From: Methylococcales bacterium
GTDB taxonomy: Bacteria; Pseudomonadota; Gammaproteobacteria; Methylococcales; Methylomonadaceae
Reading direction: 5' to 3'
DNA: 64,000 bases
Assembly (NCBI GenBank): GCA_030753675.1
Contig: JASMBU010000008.1
Span: forward strand, 1-64,000
Under the pieces are notes generated by a model. The model was not told the DNA's origin. It saw only the letters and a program-made list of their open reading frames with translations, and did no database searches. Position numbers and translations under genes: made by a program. Shown piece by piece: positions 25,888-37,159 of this stretch (within the stretch, counting starts at the first letter, position 1; the number at the start of each line of letters is the position of its first letter).

Positions 25888-28800
25888 ATGCTAAGACTAT
25901 CAGGCCCTAAGGCGCTTTCTTTATTTCGCACCAAAAAGTTATTACTCGAACTTCAGGGTATTAACCGAAATATTGGGGCGTTGTCAGCACGTTTCGTTCA
26001 CTTTGTTCATATTAAGGGTCAATCATTAACCGGTGTGCAATTGGCGCAATTGGAGCAGTTGTTGGATTATGGCGATGTCGTCAACGATACTGTCGATGAC
26101 GGGTTACCGATTTTAGTCATTCCTCGACCCGGGACTATTTCACCGTGGTCAAGTAAAGCGACGGAAATCGCACAGCGTTGTGGGTTAGTCGATGTCTTAC
26201 GTATTGAGCGAGCGATTGAATACCGTTTAACGGTTGACGGTGAGGTTGATGTGAAGGGTGAATTAACCTCTTTAGCTGAGGTGTTGTTCGATCGTATGAC
26301 TCAAGCCGTTTGGTTAACCTCAGAACAGCCTGATATTTTTGTACAGGCATCACCACAACCACTTGTAACCATTGCGGTTTTAGAGCATGGGCGAGCAGCT
26401 TTGGTTCAGGCTGACGAACGGTTAGGTCTTGCCTTGTCGGATGATGAAATAGATTATTTACTGACTAGTTTTCAGGATCTAGGGCGAGACCCAACTGATG
26501 TGGAATTGATGATGTTTGCACAGGCCAATTCTGAACATTGTCGACATAAAATATTTAATGCGCAATGGACTGTGGACGGCGTCGAACAGGATCAATCGTT
26601 GTTCGCTATGATTCGTAATACGTATAACTGTAATCCGGGTGGTGTTTTGTCCGCCTACAGTGATAATTCCTCTGTTATCGAAGGTTCTCGGGCAGACGTT
26701 TTTATTCGTAATCCGATTACCGGTCAGTACGGTTATATCGATGAGGAAGCGCACATTTTGATGAAGGTTGAGACTCATAATCATCCGACGGCTATTTCAC
26801 CCTATCCCGGTGCTGCCACAGGTTCTGGCGGTGAAATAAGAGATGAGGGGGCAACCGGATTGGGGTCACAAACCAAAGCAGGACTCACTGGCTTTTCGGT
26901 ATCTAATTTAAAAATACCTGGATTGTCACAGCCGTGGGAAGTTGATTACGGTAAGCCTGAGCGTATTGCCTCAGCACTGGATATTATGTTGGAGGCGCCG
27001 TTAGGTGGGGCGGCCTTTAACAATGAATTTGGCAGGCCTAATCTGGCCGGTTATTTTCGTAGTTTTGAGCGGCCTGCTGTGGCCTCTGCTGATGCGCATT
27101 TGTTGGGTTATCACAAACCGATTATGATCGCTGGTGGCATGGGTAATATTCGTCCGATGTTGGTTAATAAAAACATTATCCCCCCCGGTGCGCTGATTAT
27201 TGTTTTAGGGGGGCCTGCAATGTTAATCGGGCTTGGTGGCAGTGCGGCGTCGTCACAATCGTCAGGTGAAATTACCGCTCAGCTAGATTATGCTTCGGTA
27301 CAACGTGAAAATCCAGAAATGGAACGGCGATGTCAGGAAGTCATTAATCATTGTTCGGCGCTCGGCGATGAATCGCCAATTGTTTCTATTCATGATGTTG
27401 GGGCCGGTGGTTTATCCAATGCGGTTCCTGAAATTATTCATGATTGTGATCGTGGTGGTCGCTTTGAATTACGTAAAATATTAAATGCGGATCAAGGCAT
27501 GTCGCCGATGCAGATTTGGTGTAATGAAGCGCAAGAACGTTATATCTTGGCGATCATGCCAGAATCATTGCCCTTGTTTGAATCTTTTTGCCAGAAAGAA
27601 AAATGTTTGTATGCAGTCATTGGCGAAGCCATTGAAGAAGAGCAGTTACAATTAACCGATAATCTGCTACACAAAGATGCTGTTGATCTGCCGATGTCTT
27701 TATTGTTTGGTAAGGCGCCTAAAATGCATCGTGATGTTAAACGTCAATCGCCTAGTGTTCAGCCGTTTGATCGATCAGAGGTGTCCTTGTCTGTGGCCAT
27801 TCAACGGGTTTTGTCTTTTCCAGCGGTTGCGGATAAAAGTTTTCTGATTACTATTGGCGATCGGTCTGTGACGGGCTTGGTTGTTCGCGATCAAATGGTA
27901 GGGCCGTGGCAAGTTCCGGTTGCCGATGTTGCCGTCACGGCCTCTGGTTTTTATGCACAGAGCGGTGAGGCGATGGCGATGGGCGAAAGAGCGCCTGTGG
28001 CGGTTATTAATGCACCCGCATCAGGGCGATTAGCCATCGGTGAGGCGTTGACTAATCTGGCAGCGGCGGCCATTGGTGAATTAGGGCAGGTGAAATTGTC
28101 GGCGAACTGGATGGCAGCGGCCGGTTTTGGTGGTGAAGATGCCGCTTTATTCGAAACGGTCAAAGCAGTGGGTATGGAATTATGTCCAGCTTTGGGGATT
28201 GCCATTCCTGTGGGTAAAGATTCGTTATCGATGAAAACGGTTTGGCAAGAAGATGATCAAGCCAAGTCGATGACTTCACCGGTCTCGTTGATAACCACCG
28301 CATTTGCACCGGTTGAGAATATTTATAAAACGCTAGCCCCAGAGCTTCAGGATGTCGATAGTGTACTTGTTTTAATTGATTTAGGACAAGGAAAGGATCG
28401 CTTAGGCGGTTCGGTTTTAGCGCAGGTTTATCAGCAGCTAGGTGATGTGTCACCGGATTTGGATGATGCTATTTTGTTTAAATCATTTTTTGAAACCATT
28501 CAGACACTTAACCAACGTGAGTTATTATTGGCTTATCATGACCGCTCTGATGGTGGCTTGTTAGCGGTTGCTGTAGAGATGATGTTTGCTAGCCGTTTAG
28601 GGGTTTCGCTAACACTTGATGTTTTAGGTGATGATCTTTTAGCGGCTCTTTTTAATGAAGAGTTGGGTGCGGTTATTCAAGTCTCTTCAGCGCACCAAAG
28701 CGCTGTTCTAAAGTGTCTTGAGCAAGCGGGATTGTCTGCTTGCAGTCATATTGTCGGCACATTGAATTCGCAAGTTGAATTAACTATTCAAGCCGGTGGC

Positions 28801-29772
28801 AAGGTTGTGTTTTCACAGCCTCGGGCTCAGTTACAGCAGAAGTGGTCAGAAACGAACTTTCATATGCAGGCATTAAGAGATAATCCAGTGTGTGCAGAAC
28901 AACAGTTTAAGCAAATTTTGGATGATACTGACCCCGGGCTTAATGCACAATTAACCTTTGATGTGCATGAAGATATCACCGCTCCTTTTATCGGGCGTTA
29001 TAGACCCAAGGCGGCGATCTTAAGAGAGCAAGGTGTTAATGGTCATGTGGAAATGGCCGCTGCCTTTGATCGGGCCGGTTTTACCGCGATTGATGTGCAT
29101 ATGAGTGATCTGTTGGAACAACGAATTTCTTTGCGTGAGTTCCAAGGTGTTGTTGCTTGTGGCGGGTTTTCATATGGCGATGTTTTAGGCGCTGGCGGGG
29201 GTTGGGCTAAGTCTATTTTGTTCAATGATTATGCGCGATTACAGTTCCAGAACTTTTTTGATCGAGAAGATACCTTTGGGTTAGGGGTTTGTAATGGCTG
29301 TCAAATGCTGTCAGGTTTGAAGTCGTTAATCCCGGGAACGGATCATTGGCCACAATTTGTTGGTAATACATCGGAGCAATTTGAAGCACGCGTGGCGATG
29401 GTTGAAGTGCTGGACTCGCCATCTATTTTATTGTCTGGTATGGCAGGATCAACAATGCCAGTCTCTATTGCTCATGGTGAAGGGCGGGCACTTTTTCAAA
29501 CCGGTCAGTTAGAGGCCGCTCAGCGAGCCAATCAGGTTGCATTAGCCTATGTCGATAACTACGGGAAGAAAACAGTTGCTTTTCCAGCCAATCCGAACGG
29601 TTCGGAAATGGGTGTGACGGGGCTGACTTCTGACAATGGTCGTTTTACCATTATGATGCCTCACCCCGAGCGTTGTTTTAGGACGATTCAGAATTCTTGG
29701 CATCCCAGTGATTGGGGGGAATATGGTCCGTGGATGCGATTGTTTGCCAATGCGCGTCAATGGTTAGGGTGA
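25888..29772 (+). CDS. purL: Phosphoribosylformylglycinamidine synthase
   Basis: PurL makes FGAM from FGAR, ATP and glutamine in purine synthesis. The single 1294-residue chain is the large proteobacterial form. From N to C it has the PurS-like domain, two AIR-synthase-like halves ([33 protein letters not shown]) and a class I glutamine amidotransferase with nucleophile GVCNGCQML near residue 1135 and HPERCF. The ATG lies 56 bases after bamC; no strong promoter is seen in that gap. Confidence 0.98.
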   Translation: MLRLSGPKALSLFRTKKLLLELQGINRNIGALSARFVHFVHIKGQSLTGVQLAQLEQLLDYGDVVNDTVDDGLPILVIPRPGTISPWSSKATEIAQRCGLVDVLRIERAIEYRLTVDGEVDVKGELTSLAEVLFDRMTQAVWLTSEQPDIFVQASPQPLVTIAVLEHGRAALVQADERLGLALSDDEIDYLLTSFQDLGRDPTDVELMMFAQANSEHCRHKIFNAQWTVDGVEQDQSLFAMIRNTYNCNPGGVLSAYSDNSSVIEGSRADVFIRNPITGQYGYIDEEAHILMKVETHNHPTAISPYPGAATGSGGEIRDEGATGLGSQTKAGLTGFSVSNLKIPGLSQPWEVDYGKPERIASALDIMLEAPLGGAAFNNEFGRPNLAGYFRSFERPAVASADAHLLGYHKPIMIAGGMGNIRPMLVNKNIIPPGALIIVLGGPAMLIGLGGSAASSQSSGEITAQLDYASVQRENPEMERRCQEVINHCSALGDESPIVSIHDVGAGGLSNAVPEIIHDCDRGGRFELRKILNADQGMSPMQIWCNEAQERYILAIMPESLPLFESFCQKEKCLYAVIGEAIEEEQLQLTDNLLHKDAVDLPMSLLFGKAPKMHRDVKRQSPSVQPFDRSEVSLSVAIQRVLSFPAVADKSFLITIGDRSVTGLVVRDQMVGPWQVPVADVAVTASGFYAQSGEAMAMGERAPVAVINAPASGRLAIGEALTNLAAAAIGELGQVKLSANWMAAAGFGGEDAALFETVKAVGMELCPALGIAIPVGKDSLSMKTVWQEDDQAKSMTSPVSLITTAFAPVENIYKTLAPELQDVDSVLVLIDLGQGKDRLGGSVLAQVYQQLGDVSPDLDDAILFKSFFETIQTLNQRELLLAYHDRSDGGLLAVAVEMMFASRLGVSLTLDVLGDDLLAALFNEELGAVIQVSSAHQSAVLKCLEQAGLSACSHIVGTLNSQVELTIQAGGKVVFSQPRAQLQQKWSETNFHMQALRDNPVCAEQQFKQILDDTDPGLNAQLTFDVHEDITAPFIGRYRPKAAILREQGVNGHVEMAAAFDRAGFTAIDVHMSDLLEQRISLREFQGVVACGGFSYGDVLGAGGGWAKSILFNDYARLQFQNFFDREDTFGLGVCNGCQMLSGLKSLIPGTDHWPQFVGNTSEQFEARVAMVEVLDSPSILLSGMAGSTMPVSIAHGEGRALFQTGQLEAAQRANQVALAYVDNYGKKTVAFPANPNGSEMGVTGLTSDNGRFTIMMPHPERCFRTIQNSWHPSDWGEYGPWMRLFANARQWLG

Positions 29773-29794
29773 TGGCTATGAGGGTGGCTACGTT

Positions 29795-30685
29795 ATGAGT
29801 GGATCTACGATCGAGGCATTTGTCGGCAATACACCGTTGGTTAAGTTGCAGCGGTTGCCGAGCAATTCAAGTAATACTTATTGGGTTAAGCTAGAAGGAA
29901 ATAACCCTGCCGGTTCGGTTAAGGATCGCCCGGCTTTAAGTATGATTCAACAGGCTGAGCGTCGCGGTGAAATTAATCCGGGCGATCGTCTTATCGAGGC
30001 AACGAGTGGAAATACCGGTATTGCACTAGCCATGGCGGCAGCCATCAAGGGCTATCGAATGACTCTGATTATGCCTGATAATATGAGCGTCGAACGTCGA
30101 GCTTCAATGGCGGCTTATGGTGCTGAACTGATCCTCACGCCAGCGGAAGAGAGTATGGAAGGCGCGATTGATTTAGCCCGGAAAATGGAAGCTGCAGGTC
30201 AGGGCCGAGTGTTAGACCAATTTGCAAACCCAGATAATCCAAGGGCGCACTATGAAGGGACAGGGCCGGAGATTTGGCGTGATACTGGTGGCCAAGTGAC
30301 GCATTTTGTAAGTTCTATGGGGACGACGGGGACTATTATGGGAACGTCGCGTTTTTTAAAAGAACAAAATGATGGTATCGAGGTTGTCGGTGTGCAACCT
30401 AAAGATGGTGCCAAGATACCAGGTATACGTCGTTGGCCTGAAGAGTATTTACCTAAAATATATAACCCTGCTCAAATCGATTATATTCTAGATGTGGACC
30501 AACAACAGGCAGAAGACACCGCGCGGGCTTTAGCGGCTCAAGAAGGTATTTTTGCAGGGATTTCATCAGGTGGCGCCGTTGCCGCGGCTTTACAATTAGG
30601 CGAGAAGTTAGAAGGAAAAGTGATCGTGACTATTATTTGTGATCGGGGCGATCGATACTTGTCAACCGGTGTGTTTTCCGTATAA
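29795..30685 (+). CDS. cysM: Cysteine synthase B (O-acetylserine sulfhydrylase)
   Basis: A 296-residue PLP enzyme that forms cysteine from O-acetylserine and sulfide or thiosulfate. The PLP Lys is in NPAGSVKDRPALSM (about residue 41), the substrate loop EATSGNTGIA and the phosphate-binding GTTGTIMG are present, and the C-terminal ISSGGAVAAAL matches CysM more than CysK. It follows purL after 22 bases. Together with cysQ, tusDC and metZ it adds to the sulfur-metabolism content of the window. Confidence 0.94.
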   Translation: MSGSTIEAFVGNTPLVKLQRLPSNSSNTYWVKLEGNNPAGSVKDRPALSMIQQAERRGEINPGDRLIEATSGNTGIALAMAAAIKGYRMTLIMPDNMSVERRASMAAYGAELILTPAEESMEGAIDLARKMEAAGQGRVLDQFANPDNPRAHYEGTGPEIWRDTGGQVTHFVSSMGTTGTIMGTSRFLKEQNDGIEVVGVQPKDGAKIPGIRRWPEEYLPKIYNPAQIDYILDVDQQQAEDTARALAAQEGIFAGISSGGAVAAALQLGEKLEGKVIVTIICDRGDRYLSTGVFSV

Positions 30686-30738
30686 ACATTTATTATTTTG
30701 AGTAGATACACTATTAGTTAAGAGGCAAAATATTATCC

Positions 30739-32073
30739 ATGGCAAGAAGGCGATACAAAAAAAAGAAATTACTCGAAGCACCCGTGACGGTGACTATCGA
30801 ATCCTTTGCACATGATGGTCGAGGGTTGGCATATGTTGACGGTAAGGTTGTTTTTGTTGATGAAGCGTTACCGGGTGAGCAAGTAGAATTTATTTATACC
30901 GATAGTCGTCGTGATTATGCAGAAGGTAAGGTTGTTAACGTTATCACATCAGCACCAGAACGCGGTGAGCCCGGGTGCCCTCATTATGGGGTTTGTGGTG
31001 GGTGTAGTTTTCAACATGTTAAAGAACCTTTACAGATAGAAATCAAACAGGCGATATTAGAAGATCAATTTAAACGGATTGGTAAACTGGATATCCCCCT
31101 TATTTGGGAACCTTTAACAGGACCTTTTTGGGGGTACCGACAAAAGGCACGAATGGGTGTTAAATATGTCGCTAAGAAAGGTCGTGTTTTAGTTGGCTTC
31201 AGAGAGCGGAGGCAACCTTTTTTAGCGGATATTGAATCGTGTCGTGTTATGCATCCTGCCGTAGGTGAGCGGCTAATGGACCTCTCAGCGATGATTGGCC
31301 AGTTGACTATTAAAGATAAAATACCACAAATTGAAGTTGCCATTGGTGACAGTGATGTGGTGTTGGCTATTCGGGTATTGGAGTCGCCGACCGATGAGGA
31401 TTGTGTCATTATCCGAGATTTTGCAAAAAGCCATAATATAGTGATTTATTTGCAACCTAAAGGGCCCAATTCAATTATCCCGTTGTGGCCCGATGCGGGG
31501 ATGATGCCCAGTTATGCTTTGCCGGATCATCAGGTTAGTTTTAAATTCAAGCCAACGATGTTTACGCAGGTTAATTCGACGATTAATCGAAAGATGATTG
31601 ATCGTGTTATTGACATCTTGGCGTTGACGAAAGAAGATCGGGTGTTGGATTTGTTTTGTGGGTTAGGAAATTTCACCTTGCCTTTGGCTCGTTATGCCGG
31701 TCATGTTGTGGGTGTTGAAGGGGATTTGCCTTTGGTTAATCACGCACAAGAAAATGCGTGCTTAAATAATATAAGTAATGTTGATTTTTTTAAGGCGGAT
31801 TTGTTTGGTGATTTGTCAGCGCAATCTTGGGTGGCGCAAACGTTTACTAAGGTGTTATTAGATCCTTCTCGCGCAGGGGCAGTTGAAGTCTTAGCTTGGA
31901 TACCGAAGTGGAAGCCAGAATGTATTGTTTATGTGTCGTGTAATCCTGCAACGCTCGCCAGAGATGCGGGTATTTTAGTTAATGAGTTAGGATACCGGTT
32001 AGAAAAAGCGGGCGTGATGGATATGTTTCCGCAAACGTCGCATGTTGAATCTATTGCGGTTTTTCGTCGTTAG
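30739..32073 (+). CDS. rlmD: 23S rRNA (uracil-1939-C5)-methyltransferase RlmD
   Basis: A 444-residue SAM-dependent rRNA methyltransferase. It has an N-terminal TRAM domain (residues about 10-70), a four-Cys iron-sulfur centre with CPHYGVCGGCSFQH near residues 80-93 and a further Cys near 160, and a Rossmann domain with DLFCGLGNFTLPLA. The catalytic Cys is in YVSCNPATLARD near residue 400. The position of U1939 methylation is inferred from RlmD-type features; the RlmC paralogue has a shorter N-terminus. Confidence 0.93.
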   Translation: MARRRYKKKKLLEAPVTVTIESFAHDGRGLAYVDGKVVFVDEALPGEQVEFIYTDSRRDYAEGKVVNVITSAPERGEPGCPHYGVCGGCSFQHVKEPLQIEIKQAILEDQFKRIGKLDIPLIWEPLTGPFWGYRQKARMGVKYVAKKGRVLVGFRERRQPFLADIESCRVMHPAVGERLMDLSAMIGQLTIKDKIPQIEVAIGDSDVVLAIRVLESPTDEDCVIIRDFAKSHNIVIYLQPKGPNSIIPLWPDAGMMPSYALPDHQVSFKFKPTMFTQVNSTINRKMIDRVIDILALTKEDRVLDLFCGLGNFTLPLARYAGHVVGVEGDLPLVNHAQENACLNNISNVDFFKADLFGDLSAQSWVAQTFTKVLLDPSRAGAVEVLAWIPKWKPECIVYVSCNPATLARDAGILVNELGYRLEKAGVMDMFPQTSHVESIAVFRR

Positions 32074-32075
32074 TT

Positions 32076-32576
32076 ATGGTGATTGATAAGTGTTGTGCGG
32101 ATTATTTAGATATTGATTTAAACGCACAAAAATTATCTGTAATTCGTGACGGTCAAGTGTGTCGAGATTTTATCGTTTCGACAGCAAAAAATGGCTCCGG
32201 TGAGGAAATGGGTAGTGAGTGTACTCCGCGAGGCTGGCATAAAGTCAAAGCAAAAATTGGTGCGAAGGCGCCTTTGTATACGGTATTTTCAGGCCGTAGA
32301 GCAACGGGTGAAATTTATACGACTGGTCTTGCGGCGGTAAGTCCTGAGCGCGATTGGATTTTGACGCGTATTTTGTGGTTGGTAGGACTTGAGCCGGGGC
32401 GGAACCGATATGGTTTGGTCGATTCTGGGTGGCGATATATTTATATTCACGGCAGTCCAGATGATTCTGTGACATCAACACCGCAATCTCATGGTTGTGT
32501 CAGAATGAAAAACAACGATGTTGTAGAGTTATTTGATCTCGTCGTAGTTGGTGAGCGGGTCCTGATTCATGAGTAA
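32076..32576 (+). CDS. YkuD-family L,D-transpeptidase without signal peptide
   Basis: A 166-residue protein with the catalytic core HGSPDDS...SHGCVRMKN: the nucleophile Cys is near residue 145. L,D-transpeptidases cross-link peptidoglycan or attach proteins to it in the periplasm. No signal peptide or membrane anchor is visible; similar short versions occur in Pseudomonas and relatives, so export route or a cytoplasmic role remains open. Only 2 bases separate it from rlmD, and truA follows after 36 bases. Confidence 0.88.
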   Translation: MVIDKCCADYLDIDLNAQKLSVIRDGQVCRDFIVSTAKNGSGEEMGSECTPRGWHKVKAKIGAKAPLYTVFSGRRATGEIYTTGLAAVSPERDWILTRILWLVGLEPGRNRYGLVDSGWRYIYIHGSPDDSVTSTPQSHGCVRMKNNDVVELFDLVVVGERVLIHE

Positions 32577-32612
32577 ATGGACTTAATTTAAGTAGCGGTT
32601 TGGATTAAAGCA

Positions 32613-33416
32613 ATGAGTCGACTAGTCATGGGTGTTGAATATAATGGCAGCCAGTTTTCAGGGTGGCAGTGGCAGCGTGGACTGAGGACCGTGCAGTCAG
32701 AACTTGAGCGTGCCTTAGCGACCGTTGCTAATGCGCCCGTTTCGGTTGTTTGTGCCGGGCGTACGGATAGTGGTGTACATGCTTTTGAACAAGTTGTTCA
32801 TATGGATACCGATGTGATTCGAACACACCGGGCATGGTTAATGGGCACAAATACCTATTTGCCGGAAGATGTTCGCTTACTCTGGGTTCGAGACGCACAG
32901 GAAGGGTTCCATGCTCGATACAGTGTTATTGCGCGTTTTTATCGATACATTATTTTAAATCGGCCTACCCAGTCAGCGTTGCGACACCATCAGGTGACTT
33001 GGTGCTATCCGGTGCTGAATGTGACTCGGATGCATGAAGCGGCTCAACATTTGGTGGGGGACCATGATTTTACTTCTTTTAGAGCACAAGGGTGTCAGTC
33101 AAAAAGTCCTCGTCGACTGATGTATTTTATTAAGGTTTATCAAGAAGATGACACTATAATTATTGATTTATGTGCCAATGCCTTTGTGCATCATATGGTT
33201 AGAAATATTGCTGGGGCTTTAATGGAAATTGGCCAAAGTAAACACCCCGTAGATTGGTGTGAACAGTTATTGGCAAAAAAGGACCGACGTTTAGCGTCGG
33301 CAACCGCATCGCCCCATGGCCTCTACTTAGGGGGGGTTTTTTATCCGCCTGAATACGGCATGGTTAATCACCCTATCTTTGATGCGTTACCCGTTAATGC
33401 AGCACGATTTGATTGA
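32613..33416 (+). CDS. truA: tRNA pseudouridine(38-40) synthase TruA
   Basis: A 267-residue pseudouridine synthase that modifies the anticodon stem. The catalytic Asp is in CAGRTDSGVHA (about residue 52), with the family blocks GVEYNGSQFSGWQ at the N-terminus, FHARYSVIARFYRY, and HHMVRNIAGAL near the C-terminus. It precedes trpF, the order also seen in Pseudomonas. Confidence 0.96.
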   Translation: MSRLVMGVEYNGSQFSGWQWQRGLRTVQSELERALATVANAPVSVVCAGRTDSGVHAFEQVVHMDTDVIRTHRAWLMGTNTYLPEDVRLLWVRDAQEGFHARYSVIARFYRYIILNRPTQSALRHHQVTWCYPVLNVTRMHEAAQHLVGDHDFTSFRAQGCQSKSPRRLMYFIKVYQEDDTIIIDLCANAFVHHMVRNIAGALMEIGQSKHPVDWCEQLLAKKDRRLASATASPHGLYLGGVFYPPEYGMVNHPIFDALPVNAARFD

Positions 33417-33474
33417 ATAATCTTTTCCTAACGTACTATCAGCGTTTCACGTATAGGGGAATGTTTTAACTCTA

Positions 33475-33483
33475 TGGTATAAT
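33475..33483 (+). promoter_or_regulatory. Extended -10 promoter of the trpFBA run
   Basis: TGG followed by a perfect TATAAT (33478-33483) forms an extended -10, 28 bases before the trpF ATG. No -35 of note is needed or seen. It would drive trpF-trpB-trpA-accD. I see no trp leader peptide or attenuator. Confidence 0.55.
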
Positions 33484-33510
33484 CCCCAACTTTGAAGAGC
33501 CTTGAGGATC

Positions 33511-34140
33511 ATGCGGACCCGAATCAAAGTATGTGGCTTTACCGACCCAGAAAATGCAGTGGCGGCAGCTTCTGAGGGTATTGATGCTATCGGTTTAGTA
33601 TTTTATCCGCCAAGTCCACGCCATGTCACCCTGGAGCAAGCGCAGAAAATTGTCGCGGCAGTGCCGGCATTTGTGACTACGGTGGGTTTGTTTGTTGATG
33701 CGTCCCAGGGTGCTATTGAAGAGGTGTTGTCTCAGGTACCCATTGATCTGATACAGTTTCATGGTGATGAGACGGCTACTTTTTGCCGGTCACTCGGGCG
33801 TCCTTTTGTGAAGGCCGTTCGAATGCGTCCTGAAACCGACTTGATGCATATCGCTGAAGATTTTTATGATGCCTCGGCGTTGTTGCTAGATACTTATCAC
33901 CCAGATCTGAAAGGGGGGACAGGGCATCATTTTGATTGGAATTTAATACCGGAAAGTTTCCCGATACCGATTGTTCTGGCGGGTGGAATTAGCGTTGAAA
34001 ATGCGCAACAAGCGATCGGACAGGCTCAGCCTTATGGGCTCGATGTGAGTAGTGGTGTCGAGCGTTATAAAGGCATGAAAGATATAAATAAAATAGTAGA
34101 GTTGATCACAGAGGTAGAGTTAGGTGACAGAAGAAAATAA
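33511..34140 (+). CDS. trpF: Phosphoribosylanthranilate isomerase
   Basis: TrpF catalyses the third step of tryptophan synthesis, an Amadori rearrangement. The 209-residue TIM barrel has the active-site Cys in [11 protein letters not shown], Asp in GLFVDA, and the phosphate-binding [10 protein letters not shown] and DVSSGVE segments. The ATG at 33511 is used; a TTG three codons upstream is less likely. It overlaps trpB by 17 bases. Confidence 0.95.
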   Translation: MRTRIKVCGFTDPENAVAAASEGIDAIGLVFYPPSPRHVTLEQAQKIVAAVPAFVTTVGLFVDASQGAIEEVLSQVPIDLIQFHGDETATFCRSLGRPFVKAVRMRPETDLMHIAEDFYDASALLLDTYHPDLKGGTGHHFDWNLIPESFPIPIVLAGGISVENAQQAIGQAQPYGLDVSSGVERYKGMKDINKIVELITEVELGDRRK

Positions 34141-35338
34141 TTTGCAATATGATATGCCTGATGAAGCAGGTCATTTTGGGCCTTATGGGGGAAAGTTCGT
34201 TGCAGAAACACTGATGGAGCCCATCAAACAGTTAGATGAGGCTTATCAAAAATATGTGAAAGATCCTGATTTCTTAGCGGAATTGGATAAAGATTTACAC
34301 TATTACGTGGGCAGGCCATCCCCGATCTACCATGCTGAACGCTGGAGTCGTGAGCTAGGCGGGGCGCAAATCTACTTAAAGCGTGAGGATTTAAATCATA
34401 CTGGCGCGCATAAAATTAATAATGCGATTGGTCAAGCCTTATTAGCTAAACGAATGGGAAAGACGCGTATTATTGCTGAAACAGGGGCCGGTCAACACGG
34501 TGTTGCCACGGCAACAGTCGCAGCAAGACTCGGCCTAGAGTGTGTCGTGTATATGGGGTCGGTTGATGTTGCCCGACAAGTTCAGAATGTTTATCGGATG
34601 CGTTTGTTAGGCGCGAAAGTAGTCTCGGTCGATTCGGGTTCTAAAACATTGAAAGACGCACTCAATGAAGCGATGCGAGATTGGGTTACTAATGTTGATG
34701 ATACCTTTTATATTATTGGCACGGTGGCCGGACCGCATCCCTATCCGGCACTGGTTCGTGATTTTCAAACGATTATTGGACGCGAATCTAAAGTACAATT
34801 GCAAACCATGATCGGATGCCTACCTGATGCTTTGATTGCATGTGTCGGTGGGGGATCTAATGCTATTGGCTTGTTCCACCCTTTTATTGATGATACTTCC
34901 GTTAAGATGTATGGCGTGGAAGCTGCGGGTGATGGTGTTGAAACCGGACGGCATTCGGTAACACTGGGCGCAGGACGACCCGGTGTATTACACGGTAATA
35001 GAACTTATCTTATTGCCGATGATCATGGTCAAATTATAGAAACTCATTCGATTTCTGCGGGATTAGATTATCCGGGTGTTGGGCCTGAACATGCGTGGTT
35101 GAAAGATTCTGGTCGTGCTGAATATGTCAATATAACTGATGATGAAGCGGTTGAAGCTTTTTACGCATTAACCCGGATGGAAGGTATTATTCCGGCTTTA
35201 GAGTCGAGTCATGCTTTGGCTTACGCGATGAAGTTGGCACCGACCATGAGTAAGGACAAGGTTGTTTTGGTTAATCTTTCCGGGCGTGGAGATAAAGACA
35301 TGCATACTGTAGCTGAACGAGAAGGAGTGGAATTATGA
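34124..35338 (+). CDS. trpB: Tryptophan synthase beta subunit
   Basis: TrpB joins indole with serine using PLP. The 404-residue protein has the PLP Lys in [10 protein letters not shown] (near residue 92), the [10 protein letters not shown] loop, and the phosphate site [10 protein letters not shown]. It starts at a GTG overlapping trpF and ends with an ATGA overlap with trpA, so the three are coupled and the alpha-beta complex can be made in equal amounts. Confidence 0.97.
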   Translation: MTEENNLQYDMPDEAGHFGPYGGKFVAETLMEPIKQLDEAYQKYVKDPDFLAELDKDLHYYVGRPSPIYHAERWSRELGGAQIYLKREDLNHTGAHKINNAIGQALLAKRMGKTRIIAETGAGQHGVATATVAARLGLECVVYMGSVDVARQVQNVYRMRLLGAKVVSVDSGSKTLKDALNEAMRDWVTNVDDTFYIIGTVAGPHPYPALVRDFQTIIGRESKVQLQTMIGCLPDALIACVGGGSNAIGLFHPFIDDTSVKMYGVEAAGDGVETGRHSVTLGAGRPGVLHGNRTYLIADDHGQIIETHSISAGLDYPGVGPEHAWLKDSGRAEYVNITDDEAVEAFYALTRMEGIIPALESSHALAYAMKLAPTMSKDKVVLVNLSGRGDKDMHTVAEREGVEL

Positions 35339-36150
35339 GCCGCTTAGCGCAAACTTTTCAGAATCTTTCAGCGTCTGGACGACAAGCCTTAATTCCTTTT
35401 GTGACATCGGGTGACCCGACGCCAGAATTCACCGTTCCTTTGTTGCATGCTATGGTGGCAGCAGGGGTCGACGTGATTGAGTTAGGGGTGCCATTTTCTG
35501 ACCCTATGGCTGATGGCCCCGTGATCCAAAAGGCGAGTGAACGTGCCATAGAACAAGGGATGAATTTAACACGCGTTTTATCGATGGTGGCAGAGTTTCG
35601 TAAAGGCGATGATACAACTCCAATTGTACTTATGGGTTACCTTAATCCAATTGAATTTATGGGTTACGAATATTTTGCGCAGGCCGCAGCCCGTGTTGGT
35701 GTTGATGGGGTTTTGACGGTTGATATGCCGCCTGAAGAGGCAGAGGAGTATGTGCCGTTATTGAAATCAGTGGGGATTGACCCTATTTTTTTACTGGCAC
35801 CGAACAGCACGGAAGAACGTATTAAAAAAATGGCTGAAAAAGGTAGCGGTTATCTTTATTATGTCTCTTTGAAAGGGGTTACCGGAGCAGGTCATCTGAA
35901 TACCGACGATGTAAAGGAAAAAGTAGCCCAAATTAAACAGCATACTGATTTGCCGATAGGTGTTGGGTTTGGCGTCAAAGATGCGGATTTTGCGAGAACG
36001 GTTGCGGGTATTGCAGACGGGGTTGTGGTCGGGAGTGCTATTATCAATAAGATACAAGAAAATATTGATGATTTAAGTATGGCAAAGCAAGAGGTTATTG
36101 CGCTTTTGAGTGCTATGCGTCAGGCCATGGATAATGAATTTAATGACTAG
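35335..36150 (+). CDS. trpA: Tryptophan synthase alpha subunit
   Basis: TrpA cleaves indole-3-glycerol phosphate and channels indole to TrpB. The 271-residue barrel shows the catalytic Glu in [12 protein letters not shown], the second catalytic Asp in [12 protein letters not shown], and the phosphate-binding [10 protein letters not shown] and VVVGSAI. It ends 9 bases before accD. Confidence 0.97.
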   Translation: MSRLAQTFQNLSASGRQALIPFVTSGDPTPEFTVPLLHAMVAAGVDVIELGVPFSDPMADGPVIQKASERAIEQGMNLTRVLSMVAEFRKGDDTTPIVLMGYLNPIEFMGYEYFAQAAARVGVDGVLTVDMPPEEAEEYVPLLKSVGIDPIFLLAPNSTEERIKKMAEKGSGYLYYVSLKGVTGAGHLNTDDVKEKVAQIKQHTDLPIGVGFGVKDADFARTVAGIADGVVVGSAIINKIQENIDDLSMAKQEVIALLSAMRQAMDNEFND

Positions 36151-36159
36151 GGGTACGCT

Positions 36160-37110
36160 ATGAGTTGGTTTGAGAAATTAGTTCCTTCAATCAGAACGGC
36201 GGCATCAACTAAGGGCGCTGTTCCAGAAGGGCTTTGGAATAAGTGCACAGCGTGTAACGCTATTTTATATAATTCTGAGTTAGAAAAGAATTTTAATGTT
36301 TGTCCAAAATGTGATCATCACATGCGTATTGGTGGCCGGAGACGGTTAGATATTTTCTTGGATCCAGATGGCCGAGTAGAAATTGCTGAACAGCTAATGC
36401 CTACTGATCCGTTACGGTTTAAGGACAGTAAAAAATATAAGGATCGCTTGGTTCAGGCACAGAAAAAAACCGAAGAAAATGATGCTTTGGTGGTAATGTC
36501 TGGACAGGTAAAAGGAACTGGGATTGTTGCTGCTGCATTTGATTTTGGGTTTATGGGCGGTTCAATGGGTTCTGTTGTTGGAGAGAAATTTGTCCGCGGT
36601 GTTAATGCTAGTATCGAACTAAATGTGCCTTTTATTGTCTTTACCGCCAGTGGTGGTGCGCGAATGCAGGAGTCTCTGTTCTCGTTGTTTCAAATGGCAA
36701 AAACCAGCGCCGCGCTGACTCGTTTGTCTGAGGCAGGGCTTCCTTTCATTTCATTTTTAACGGATCCTACCATGGGTGGTGTGTCCGCTAGTTTAGCCAT
36801 GCTGGGGGATCTTAACTTGGCTGAACCTAATGCGTTAATAGGTTTTGCGGGGCCCCGTGTCATTGAGCAAACCGTTCGAGAGAAGTTGCCTGAAGGTTTC
36901 CAGCGCAGTGAATTCCTTGTGGAACACGGCGCGGTTGATATGATCGTTAATCGTTTAGATATGCGTGATCAAGTGGCATCTATGTTGTCTATGTTGATGG
37001 AGAATCGGCCGTTAAATGAAGGCCCTATATCAGCAGTGCCCGAGATTACAGTTTCAGAGATGAATGATTTTATTGCCAGTGAAGAACAAGAAGATAACAG
37101 TGTGGAGTAA
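36160..37110 (+). CDS. accD: Acetyl-CoA carboxylase carboxyltransferase beta subunit
   Basis: AccD with AccA transfers the carboxyl group from biotin to acetyl-CoA to make malonyl-CoA. The 316-residue protein has the N-terminal zinc ribbon (CTACNAIL and CPKCDHH, residues about 28-50) and the crotonase-fold motifs [12 protein letters not shown] and [10 protein letters not shown]. The trpBA-accD-folC order is standard in Gammaproteobacteria. Confidence 0.97.
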   Translation: MSWFEKLVPSIRTAASTKGAVPEGLWNKCTACNAILYNSELEKNFNVCPKCDHHMRIGGRRRLDIFLDPDGRVEIAEQLMPTDPLRFKDSKKYKDRLVQAQKKTEENDALVVMSGQVKGTGIVAAAFDFGFMGGSMGSVVGEKFVRGVNASIELNVPFIVFTASGGARMQESLFSLFQMAKTSAALTRLSEAGLPFISFLTDPTMGGVSASLAMLGDLNLAEPNALIGFAGPRVIEQTVREKLPEGFQRSEFLVEHGAVDMIVNRLDMRDQVASMLSMLMENRPLNEGPISAVPEITVSEMNDFIASEEQEDNSVE

Positions 37111-37159
37111 GGATCAGTAGCGTTTGTTTTTTATTTGAGACTTTTTTTGTTGAGGATCA

